64,000 nt of DNA from Xylaria sp. FL1777 (taxonomy: Eukaryota; Ascomycota; Sordariomycetes; Xylariales; Xylariaceae), in contig MU400560.1 of the NCBI GenBank assembly GCA_022578965.1, positions 1-64,000 on the forward strand, in the 5' to 3' direction. Below the pieces are notes generated by a model, which saw nothing but the letters and a program-made list of their open reading frames with translations, was not told where the DNA came from and ran no database searches. Below, one piece after another: positions 25,310 through 36,370 of the stretch; the stretch's first letter is position 1, and each line of letters opens with the position of its first letter. Both the position numbers and the translations under genes were made by a program.

Positions 25310-25645
25310 CAAAAACTATAGTAAGCTTATTTATAAAAATGCAAATTATTTATTAATAAATGCTTTTAATAAAGCCTTTTTAATTATATTTTTAAACTTT
25401 TTTTTTTATGCTAATAAAAACTATAATAAGCTTATTTAGTATATAGCTAGCTTACTGCTTTTAGATTATTTATTAATAAGTGCTTTTAATAAAGCTTTTT
25501 TAATTATATTTTTAAACTTTTCTTTTTATGCTAATAAAAGCTATAATAAGCTTGCTTAATATATAGCTAGCTTACTGCTTTTAAATTATTTATTAATAAG
25601 TGTTTTTAATAAAGCCCTTTTAATTATGCCTTTAGATTTTTATAT
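25310..25645 (-). repeat. Tandem repeat, 120-bp period, codon-compatible
   Basis: About 2.7 copies. The landmark TAAGCTTATTTAGTATATAG at 25,427 recurs as TAAGCTTGCTTAATATATAG at 25,547, exactly 120 bp (40 codons) later; the first copy is about 15 bp shorter. On the minus strand one frame carries the same 40-residue text through all copies (blocks such as KKALLKALINK and SSKLAIY) with stops at fixed positions, as if a Lys/Leu-rich repeat protein had been mutated. Protein unknown. Confidence 0.7.
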
Positions 25646-26299
25646 TAATAACATTATAAAATAACGTATTAAGCAAAGTACTAATAATATAAAAATCTTG
25701 TTTTTATAGCTATATTTTCTATTATTTTTCAGTTTTAACAAAAGTATAATCTTTTTATTTAAATCTGTTTTTTGCTTAATATATATATAATAAAAACATA
25801 AAAGACCTTTTTTGAATTCTCTACATTCAACTATAACTTTATGAGTTCAAGCTTAATCATTAAATAATTAAGATCGCTAAAATTAGCGTAGCAACTTTTA
25901 TTTACTAAGTAGGTTGCACTTTATTTACAAAGTGCAAATATAATAAAAAACAAAAAAATAGTATTAAACAACTTATTTGTTAAAAACGTAACTAACGTGC
26001 TACTAAAACTTACTAGTAATATAATTATAAAGCAGTAACGTTTTAATAAAAAACATAAAACTAACGGACTTTTTAGTATATAAAAAATAGTTAATAAAAT
26101 TATAAAACTAGTATTATAGCTGCTAACAGAAAAAAAAATAACAAAAGGAATTTTTTTTTAAAAGAACGTAAAAAAAGCGCAAATAGTACACACGTTAAAA
26201 AAAGCCTAAAAAAGCTAGTAAAGCATAAAGCTTAACAACAAAAATAACCTTAATATATTTATAACTTGCTATAATTTAAATGCTACTATAAAAGCTAAT

Positions 26300-29200
26300 T
26301 AAAAAAGCATTAAAAATATTGTTTAAAAGCTTTTTTAATAAACTTTATTAAATATAAATATGCTAAAATTTTAAATATAAGTTGCAGCTTTATAGCTAGC
26401 TTGCAATAATAAAACAATATTATTTAAACAAAATAAAAAAATATTAATTAAAGTTAAAAAATAAACTAATAACTTTAAAAATAAAATACTAGCTAATATT
26501 ATTAAAGCAGTAAATATAGCATTTATAAGTAGTAATATAATTACTGCTAAAAAGTTATATAATAAAAATACAGTAATTACTTTTAAGAAAGCAGTGCTTT
26601 AAAAAGCTAAAAAAAAAAGTAAATTATAAAAGCTTTTAAAAAAAAATTAAAAATATAACAAAAAAAAGCAGCACTAATAATAAAAAACGTTTTAGCAAAA
26701 CAAATTAAAGCAATATACTTAAACAAAGATTTATTATAGCTATTATATAGCAAATATTTTAAAGTTATAAAATGCAAAAAAATACTATTTAAAAATATAA
26801 AAGCTAAATTTGCATTAATATTATTATATATAAGTAGCATTATAATAGCTAAAATAATATATAAAAACAGCTTTTTATAAAAAGCTTAGCTATTTAACTG
26901 CAAACTTTTTACTATAAAGCTTAAAGTTATATAATGCTTTAATTACTATAAATATAGTTATATAGCTAAATATTGTTACAAAAACTTAAAGTATAATTAT
27001 TGCTTAGCTTTAAAGCACTAAAAAAGTAAAAAAAGCTGCTTAATAAAAACGCAAAAAATAAAGCAAAAATGCATAAACTGCAAAAAAGCATATATAGTAT
27101 AAAATAAAGCTTGCTAAAAAGGGGTTAAACAAAGAAACAAAGCAAAAGCAGTATATATATTGCAATTTAAAAGCTTTTAAAGTGCTAAAAAAGCAGCAGT
27201 AATAAGCAAAAAAATAAATAAAAATAGTTTAAAAATGTTAATAGCGTTAGCATTTATAAAGCTAAATAAAAAAAAATTACTAGCAAAAAAACAGCAAACT
27301 AGCAGTATAAATAAAAACTTATTTTTATTAACTTAATAATATATAATATTGCTTTTTAAAACATTACAAAATTTAAAAATAATATAATATATATGCTATA
27401 AAATAATAGCTTTAACTATATAATAGTTTAAAAGCTAATAATTAACAAACATAATAATATATATTGCTTTAATAGTAATAGCTATTAAGCTGTTTAATTA
27501 AAAAGCAAAGCTACATTATATATAAATAAAAAAATTATAATAAAAACGCTAGCAAAAAACGCTAATAAAAATTAAGCAAAAGTTATAATAAGTAATAATA
27601 ATTTAGCAGTATTTTTATAGTTAATATATTTGCTAAATTAAAAAAAAATAGTTTAATATAGTTTAATTTAAAAAATACGTAAAACAAACAAACTAAAAAA
27701 ACGCTATATATTTATAAGCAACTTTAATTTTTATTACTTATTATAGAACTTAAAAAGCAAAAAAAGCTAAAAAGCAAATAAACTGCTTAAATTTACTATA
27801 TAATAAGATTTTATATTAGCTACTTTTTAAGAAAAAATAATTAAAATAAAGCATAAACAAAAAAGCTTAATAATAAACCTAATATAAATGTTTAAAAACT
27901 TAATTATTATTTACTAAAGGAACTTAAAATAGCTAAGTTTTAACTATAAAGCACTAAAAGTTATAATTAATTTAAAAGCAGCTTTATAGAAATACTTAAA
28001 AAAAGCAAAAAAATAAAACTAGCTTAAATTAAACAAAAATAAAGCAGCTATAAAAGCAAAAGCTATTATTATAAAAATATATATATTATGTATATTTAGC
28101 AAGCTAAATAATACTTTTAACTTTTTAATTTAGCAACTAGTAAAAATAGCAAATAAAATAATACTTAAAAAAACTATAAAAAAAAAACACTAAGCATTAC
28201 TTTAGTAGTTTTTAAAAGTAGTTAAAATAAAAAAGAAAATAAAACAGGCGTACTGCAGGTTTTAAAGCAAAAAAACTAAAGTAACATAGTAAGCTTTTAA
28301 AAAAAAAAAAAAAGCTTTTAGCAATAAAATAAAAAAAGCGCAAAAACGTAGCTAAAAATAAGCATTTATAAAAGCATTTAAAAATTTTAAGTTATTATAA
28401 AGCTTAGCTAAATAAGCAAAGTTTGCTTATAAACTAGCTTTAAAAATTATTATAATTTTACTACTAAAATAAATAAAAAAAAAGCTGCTTTTTGCTAATA
28501 CTTTTAAAAAAAAAACAGCTTTATTAATAAAACGCTTTTTTTTTGCATTACTAGCAAACTTATTTAATATACTTAAAAAAAACTTAACTTATAATAGCTA
28601 CTAAAAGTTTATAATTAACGTTAATACAAAAAAAAAAAATATAATATTATTAATATAAAAGTTAGCGTTATAAAAAGCACTAAAAAATAACTTATTACTT
28701 AATAGCTTTTTTAAAGCTTATAAACTTACTTTAGCAAAAAAAATAGCAATACTATATATTGCTAGCTTTTTATTAAAGTATTACTTAGTGCGATTTAAGC
28801 AAGCAAAAGTAATAATTATATTTAAACCTAAAAAATTAAAAAAAACTAAAAGAATAACTAAAAAGTAACGCTTTATTATGCTTATTTATATAATAAAAAA
28901 AGTGCTAAAAAAAAAGCTATATTGCTATATAATAAAAGTAATTAAGCAAGAAAGTTTTTTGCTAAATAACTAAATAAATAATAAACAAAACAAGTTAATA
29001 AATATAATTATTAAACTAATATTAAAAACAGCAAAAAAAGCAATTAATAAAAAAAGCATAGCATTTTTATTATAGCTAAACATTATAAAAGCTTTTAATA
29101 CTATTAATAAAGAAAAAATAATATATATTTTATAACAAAAAGGCTTTTTTTTTTAAATAGTTATATAAGTAAACTTTTTTATATTAAATTATATAGTGCG

Positions 29201-30860
29201 TTTTTATTTTAATAAAGCAGTATTTTAGCTAATAATATTAAAAGCTAAAGTTTTTTAAAGGTTTTTATTTTTATTTTTTTTTTTTTTTTTATATATTTTA
29301 ATACTTTATAATAACTTTACTATATACTAAAAGCTAATAATAGTTAGCTTTGCTAATAATATTAACTTTATTACAGCAAACTTAAATATAAAATAAAACT
29401 ATAAAGCTTTAAAAATAGCATAAAAAACATATAAAAGCTAAGCAAAATAACATAAAATAAAGTTTATACTGCAAAAAAGCAAATTAATATACTTTTTTAG
29501 TAATAAAATAACGCTTATATAAATAGTATACTTTTTTAATGTAATAGTATACTTAAAAAACAGCGCAAAGTTTTTAAAAGTATAGTTTAACAAAAATATA
29601 AAATAAAGAAAACATTTAGTAAAACTTAAAAAAAAACTAAACATTTAATTATACGTAATAATTAAACTATAAAACTTTATATAAAGCAGTAGTATAGCAA
29701 AAATAAAGCAAATATACGTTATAATAATATAAAGCACTTTAGTTTATAGCGTAATAACTTAGCATAAAAACTTCAAGAAAAACAAAGCAAAAAGTATTGC
29801 TAATTTGCTAGTAATAACCTAAAACAAGTGTTTTAAATGTATAGCTAAAGCTTTTAAAGCAATTAAAACAAAGCACTTAAAAACTAAAATAAAAATTTTT
29901 TTTATTAACTTGTATTTTAGTAGCAAAGCAATAATTTGTAAGTATTACATAAAAAGCTTAGCAGCTAAAAAATTAATCTAAAAAGCAACAAAAAAAATTA
30001 AAACTTTTATTTAAAACATAAAAGCTTAAAAAGCTAAAAACTAAACAAAAAACAGGCTTATAAGCAATAATAAAAGCATAGCTAAAAAAAATTTAATATT
30101 AGCTTTAAACTTTTAGCAAAAAAAGTAATTAAAAAAAAAAAAACTTAAAATTGTACTAAAAAAAAAATAAATAAGCAAATAAAGCTAAACTAAAATAAGC
30201 AATAGTTATTTAGCAATAGCTAAACAAAAGCTTAATAAAAACAAAGCTTTTAAAAAGTATAGCAAATTACTAAAGCATAAAGTAGCTATAATAATATAAA
30301 TGTACACTAAAAAAATAAAGCTAAAGGCATTTTTGCATAAAAAAAAAGTTTTAAGCTTTTTTATATTTTTTTGCAAATATATAAAAAAAAAAAAAACCTT
30401 TTAATATATAGTTTTATGTTATAACTTGCTAAAAAACAAAAAAAAGCAGCTATAAAAAAGCTTTGCAGTTAAACTACTATAAACTAATAAAAACTTACAA
30501 CTAGCTATAAAAAAGCTTAAAGCTACAAGTAATATTACAAAATAACTATTTATTATTAACAAAATAGCAATATATAATAAAGCAGTTAAAATAAAAAAGA
30601 ATAAAAAAAAAAAAAAAAAAAGCAGAAAATAAAAAGAAAACTAGCAAAAAAAGCAAAAGCGCTTTTTTAGAAGTCTTAAAAAACAAAAAAAAAGCTTTTA
30701 TGCGCTTTTTAAAAAAGCAAAAGGTTTAAAAGCTTTAGAAAAAGTTTTTCTGCTTTTTAACTATTATTTTCTGTTTAGCAAGCTAGTTAATAAAAACTAG
30801 TTATTATAAAGTAAAAGAACTTCGAAGTAGCAGCGTAAACATTGTTGCATAAAGTTTTTA
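26300..30860 (+). mobile_element. Probable Tad1-like LINE (non-LTR retrotransposon), decayed
   Basis: The whole stretch is A-rich on the plus strand, a common property of LINE sense strands, and contains a readable reverse transcriptase at 29,240-29,680. Long A runs occur near its right end (about 30,600-30,620). I could not read an endonuclease domain or see a target-site duplication, so both ends are placed only by the change in strand composition and may be wrong by several hundred bases. Minus-strand open stretches at 26,607-26,840 and 29,438-29,644 are shadows. Confidence 0.55.
29240..29680 (+). pseudogene. LINE reverse transcriptase relic
   Basis: In the plus frame through 29,349 the text reads ILILYNNFTIY then IIVSFANNIN. 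The latter matches the RT catalytic box F-A/V-D-D-I of Tad1/I-type LINEs with both Asp (29,355-29,360) turned to Asn. About 100 codons further in the same frame read KFILQKSKLIYFFSNKIT and then VYLKNSAKFLKV, the order expected downstream of the catalytic box in fungal LINEs (a PxK-x-L-I-H-F block, then an F-L-G-V-x-x-D block). Six stops occur where Trp, Arg or Gln codons could have been hit. This is recognition by motif order, not alignment. Confidence 0.75.
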
Positions 30861-31436
30861 TTTAGCTTTTTATACGGTTTTACTTATAAGTACACAGGTA
30901 AAAAAACTGCACTATAAAGCAGCACAGCAAGTTATTAATAATAATAATATATATAATAATTAATTTTAATAAGTTATAAACTATAGTAAAACTAAAACAA
31001 AAACTTAATAAACTAAGTTTTTAGCAATATATAAAACAAGCTTTTAATAGCTTAAGTAGCAATAATAATTAACTATTTTTACTACTAAACTTATAAAATA
31101 GCATATTAAATAATAAGCTATAGTTTGTTTATAACCTAGCGCTACTATTTACTAGTAGCTTAAACAAAAGGTTATAAAATAAAGCGTTTATTTTAAAGCT
31201 TAATAAAGCTAATAATTAAAATAGCTAGTTTTTTTTATAGCAGCATTTATTAAATAATAAATTACTTTTTGCTAATAAACCATTACTTTTTTTGCTAAAT
31301 TTTTTTTATATTAGCTTATTTACTTTGCAATAAACTATAAACGTTAGCTTGTTAAGTTAATTATTTATTTTTTAGCATATTTAGCTTAGCATTATAAGCT
31401 TTTAGTTGCTTAATTTTTTAGCTAATAATACGTTTA
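30861..31436. other. AT-rich stretch without recognisable feature
   Basis: Nothing readable between the LINE and the next minisatellite. Confidence 0.4.
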
Positions 31437-31510
31437 AAGCGCAAAATAATGCTTAAGAAAATGCGCAAAATAATGCATAAAACAATACACAAAATAATGC
31501 GCAAAAATAG
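31437..31510. repeat. Minisatellite, about 17-bp unit
   Basis: Four copies of GCGCAAAATAATGCATAA-like units. The GCGC core is unusually G/C-rich for this block. Confidence 0.65.
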
Positions 31511-31884
31511 TAGCTTGCTAAAGTATACATAGCATATAGCTAGCTTATATAAACTAACTTGCTATTTATTATATTTAGCATAAAATCTTTAATTAGCTTT
31601 CTTAAAAATTTTAATAAGCTTTAAATTAAACTTTTAGTTTAATATAAAACTTTTAATAAAGCTATTATTTAAAAGCTTTATAAGCAAACTATATAAAGAT
31701 TAAAAAGTTATAAAATGTTGCTAGCTTAAAAGCTATATATAAAAAAACTACAAAAATTTCGCAAAGATTTTTTAAATTTGCATAATAACTTAAATAAAAC
31801 TATTTTGCAAGCTTTTTTTATATTTTAAAAAATATATAAAAAACTTAATTAGTTAAGCTAATAAGCTATTTAGTTAAAATACGT
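31511..31884. other. AT-rich stretch without recognisable feature
   Basis: No motif seen. Confidence 0.4.
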
Positions 31885-32180
31885 AACTTTAAACATTATT
31901 GTTTTGTTTAGTTATATTATTACATTAGTTTAATTATATTATTATATTAGTTTAGTTATATTGTTTTATTTAGTTATGTTGTTTTATTTAGTTATATTAT
32001 TTTATTTAGTTATATTATTTTATTTAGTTATATTATAACATTAGTTTAATGGTATTATTACACTAGTTTAATTATATTGTTATACTAGTTTAATAATATT
32101 ATTACACTAGTTTAATTATATTATTACATTAATATAATAGTATTATTATATTAATTTAGTTATGTTTTTATATTAGTTTA
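31885..32180. repeat. Minisatellite, about 20-bp unit
   Basis: About 13 copies of TTTAGTTATATTATTTTATT with variants (TTTAATTATATTATTACACTAG). Confidence 0.85.
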
Positions 32181-33120
32181 ATTAATTAATTATATTATTA
32201 TAATTTATACGTATTTTTTTTAGCTAGCTAAGCTATTATAGCTATAATATAGCTAAATAAGTTTTATTATATATATATATGTTTTTTTATATATTGTTTT
32301 TTTATATATGTTATATGCTTATATTTTATTAGTTTTACTTTATTTATTAATACTTTATATGTTTTACTTTATTATAAATACTTTATGTAATAATACCTTT
32401 AATTATACTTTTTGCTATAAATAATAAATTAAGTTTAAAGTAAATTAAGTAATAAAAAATTATATATATATAATAAAGTGTATATAGCTATTAAATTATA
32501 GTAAGTATACCTTTATTTTGCTTATGTTTTATTAGCTTATTTTTAATAAAAAAGTGCTATAAATTAAAGTTAGCTTTAAAGTTTTAACTTTTTTAAAACT
32601 TGCTTAAATTGCTGTTTTATAAGTTATTATAATTTAATTTTTATATAAATCTTTTTTTAGCAATAATTAACATATAAAAAAAACCTTTAAGCTATGTTTT
32701 AATGCTAACAAAAGTTAATAAATATATAAAAAAGCTAACTTTATTAATTAATATAAAACATGCTTTAATTGTTATATTATATAAAAGTATATTTAAGCTT
32801 ATTTAGTAAACCTATATATATTAAAGCAAACTAAGTTTATTAAATTTTAGTATAAGCTAGGTTTTACTTTTATTACAATTAAACTTAAACATACATTAAA
32901 ACTACTAGTAGCACTTTTAATATATACTAATAATTAAATAATTTTAATGTTAACATATATTAAAACTGCAAAGTTATATTAGTTAATTATACTAAGTTTA
33001 TTATAAATAAAGTATAATTAGCAATTATATAAAAAGCTATAACTATTAATTTAATTAATTAATATATAATATAGCTATTATAATATAAAAGCTATAATAA
33101 TTAAGTAAGCTATTATATAT
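32181..33120. other. AT-rich stretch without recognisable gene
   Basis: No gene or repeat identified. Confidence 0.45.
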
Positions 33121-33129
33121 GCTATAATT

Positions 33130-33560
33130 ACTAAAAGATTAAATATATTAAAGAATTAAGTATAAAGCACTTAAGTATATAAAAACTACGCTTTATATAT
33201 TAAAGCCTTTTAAGGAATTAAATATATTAAAGAATTAAAGCACTTAAGTATACTAAAGACTTTAATGTATAAATAATATGCTAAAGCTTTTTAAGGGATT
33301 AAGTATAAAGCACTTAAATGTATTAAAAACTACAGTTTATATACTAAAGCCTTTTAAGGAATTAAGTATACTAAAGAATTAAAGCACTTAAATGTACTAA
33401 AAACTTTAATGTATAAGTAATATATTAAAGCTTTTTAAGAAATCAAGTATAAAGCACTTAAGTGTACTAAAGACTATAGTTTATATACTAAAGCTTTCTA
33501 AAAAATTAAATATATTAAAAGTTTATATATACTAAAGAATTAAGTATAAAGTACTTATTT
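33130..33560. repeat. Composite tandem repeat, about 144-bp period
   Basis: GGAATTAA plus following text (AAAGAATTAAAGCACTTAA, then ACTTTAATGTATAA) occurs at 33,214 and 33,358, 144 bp apart. Each unit is itself made of shorter blocks sharing ATTAAGTATA and AAGCACTTAA. About three units. Confidence 0.75.
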
Positions 33561-33920
33561 ATACTTTATAGTATTATTAGCAAAATATAATAAAGTTTTA
33601 AAAATATTTAAGTAAGTATTTATAACTAGCATTTATAGCTATAATAATAAGTTAATTATTTATTACTAGAATTTAGTTTGTAACTAATTCTCTTTATAAA
33701 TAGGTTTTATAAAACTATAATTTAAAAGGCAATAATATATTATAAAAAATATAAAAGGTTTTAATAGCTATATATTTATTAGTTAATTATATAAGCTATA
33801 AACTTAATAAGTATTAATAATTAAATTTAATGCAACTTAGTTAACAAGCTATAATAACTACTAAAATAATAACATAAACATTTATTAATTAATTATAAAA
33901 AGTGCTAAAATAACTAAGTT
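33561..33920. other. AT-rich spacer between related repeat arrays
   Basis: Part of it (about 33,715-33,800, reading AAAGGCAATAATATATTATA then AAAAAATATAAAAGGTTTTA) recurs at about 34,115-34,170, so spacer and flanking arrays appear duplicated together. Confidence 0.55.
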
Positions 33921-33929
33921 TACTTTAAG

Positions 33930-34050
33930 TATATATTAAAGAATTAAGTATATTAAAGGATTAAGTATACTAAAGAATTAAATATATTAAAGAATTAAAT
34001 ATACTAAAGGATTAAGTATACTAAAGGATTAAATATATTAAGAAATCAAG
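33930..34050. repeat. Minisatellite, 17-bp unit
   Basis: About seven copies of ATTAAGTATACTAAAGG, the same block that builds the 144-bp units at 33,130-33,560. Confidence 0.8.
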
Positions 34051-34549
34051 CTTTTAAAGATATTTAAGTAAATATTTATATAATTCATTTATAAATACAT
34101 TTTATAAAAAGTTATAATTTAAAGGGCAATAATATATTATAAAAAATATAAAAGGTTTTAGTAATTATATATTTATTAGTTAATAATGCTATAAACTTTT
34201 AAAATTGCTAAAATAAAAATGCTAAAATAATAAAGTTTAATGCACTTAGTAAGCAAGCAATAATGCAAGCATTTATTAGTTAATTATAAGTAGTTTTAAT
34301 TTTATTTAATATATGCTAAAACTACTAATTAATTAATTAATCTTTTTGTAAATAGGTTTAATAAATCTTACATAAAAAAACAATATATTATAAGCAATTA
34401 ATAATATGCTATTAGTTATTATTTAAAAGCAAAAAAAAACTCTATAAGCATTACTTATTAAAAAATGAAAAGTTTTAATAACTGCTTATTTACTAGTTAA
34501 TTATATAGCTAAAATATTTAAGTTTAATAGTATACTTAGTTAGTTTAAT

Positions 34550-35130
34550 AATTAATTAAGTATAAAGGCATTTATTAATTAATTAAGTATATAAGCATTT
34601 ATTAGTTAATTATAAAAACTATAAATTAAGCACTAAGAAGTGCTAAAATAACTAAGTTTAGTGTTAATTATGTAAGCTATAAACATTTATTAGTTAATTA
34701 TATAAACATTTATTAGTTAACTATATAAGCATTTATTAGTTAATTATATAAGCATTTATTAGTTAACTATATAAACATTTATTAATTAACTATATAAGCA
34801 TTTATTAGTTAATTATATAAGCATTTATTAGTTAATTATATAAGTTACACTAAAAATGCTAAAACATATAAAAGCATTTAAAAAGTGGCATATATTACTA
34901 ATTAATAATGTAAGCATTTATTAGTTAACTATACAAACTATATTAAAAGTGCTAAAACATATAAAAGTATTACTAATTAATAACGTAAGCATTTATTAAT
35001 TAATTATATAAAGTATATTAAAAGTGCTAAAATAATTAAGTTTAAATGTTTATTAATTAATTATATAAACATTTATTAGTTAATTATATAAGCTATAAAC
35101 TAAGCATTAAAAGTACTAAAATAATAAAGT
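34550..35130. repeat. Minisatellite, about 23-bp unit
   Basis: More than fifteen copies of AGCATTTATTAGTTAATTAT plus ATA, densest at 34,680-34,850 and more scattered on either side. Variants differ by G/A and C/T (AACATTTATTAATTAACTAT). Confidence 0.85.
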
Positions 35131-36293
35131 TTAATAATTAATTATAAGTATTTATATATTATAAGTATTAATTAATAGTAAGTTTTTAGTATAAATAACT
35201 AATTAATTAGCTTATTAAAGCTTAATATATATAAAGCTAACTAAAATTAAGTAATTTTAATTTAATAGCTACTTATAGCTCAATATTATTTATAATAAAT
35301 AAATAAAAACAAAAAAACAATTTATTTGTTTTAATAACTATATATTTACTTTATTAAAGCTTTTTAAAAAACAAGTTTAAAGCAACTAATAAGTATTAAT
35401 AATAATATTAGCGCATTAAAAGCTTTTAAAAAAATAGCTTAAGCTTATTTACTTATATAATTACTTATTTAGCAAATAATGTTAATTTTAATGCTAGATT
35501 TACTAGTTTGTTTTTTATTTTTAAAAATACTATTAGCTTTTATTATTTATTGCTAGCTTATTAATGCATAATATTAACTTTTAAAAATACTAAAAAAACT
35601 TATAAAAGCTAATATTATAGTTTTTTATAATAATTTATATTATTTAAATAAACAGCTTATTAGTTATACTAGTAGCTATTTAGTAAAACTTTGTATAAGT
35701 GGAAACTTTTTTTAGAGCAAAAACTACCTATATATATAAAATATGTAATAGTTTTGCTATAAATTTTATTAATTTGCTGCTTTTTTTATATAATATTTCG
35801 CTTTAAATTTTATATGTTAAGTTAATAGCGCTTTTGCTTTGCAATGCAAAGGTATAAAAATTAGCGCGTTAATAAAGAGGTTTTTTGTTAATTAGTAATA
35901 AGGGCGCTTTTTTGTTAGCTTTAAGTTCTGCGAGCTATAAACAACACGGTATTAAGTAGATTTTAAGTATTACATAGCGCTGTATTTTTTATAAATTGTT
36001 TAGCGCTAAACAGTAAGCTTTAAGTTTTAATTATGCTAGAAATATAAGCTGTTTACTATATAAAAAAACTAGTGCTTATATAGCGTTAGCAACAAAAGCT
36101 AAAGCTGCTTATTTTTATAGTAGCTAATATATTAAGTTAGTTATTTATGTTGTTACACTAGCAAAAAAGCAAGGTTTTTAGATTTTTAGCTTAGCTATTT
36201 AACTTTTAATTTTTATGCTTTTAGTGCAGCAAGCATGCAGTTTAAACTAAGCTAAAGGTAAACTAACTTTTGCTTTAAAGCAAGGCAATTATA
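35131..36293. other. AT-rich stretch; part from 35,820 somewhat richer in G and C
   Basis: No gene read. The part from about 35,820 (GGGCGC, TAGCGCGTTAAT, CTGCGAGC) is less eroded than its surroundings and runs up to the tRNA-like relic, so it could be the body of a tRNA-derived element. Confidence 0.4.
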
Positions 36294-36370
36294 AACCAGG
36301 CAGGACTTAAACTTATAACTTTGAAAAAAGTAGCTAAACGTATGCTATTATGCTATTAAGCTAATAGTTT
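36294..36370 (-). pseudogene. tRNA-like relic with A and B boxes
   Basis: On the minus strand, 77 nt fold partly like a tRNA. A 7-nt 5' arm AAACTAT pairs with CTGGTTT at 6 of 7 positions. TA precedes a D arm GCT...AGC. A T arm ATAAG-TTTAAGT-CCTGC pairs at G-C, A-T and T-G, and the two A/C mismatches would be G-C before G to A change. The D-arm text TAGCTTAATAG fits the pol III A box and AGTTTAAGTCC the B box GGTTCRANNCC with two transitions. The anticodon stem cannot be paired, so isotype is unknown. It may be a dead tRNA gene or the head of a SINE. Confidence 0.5.
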
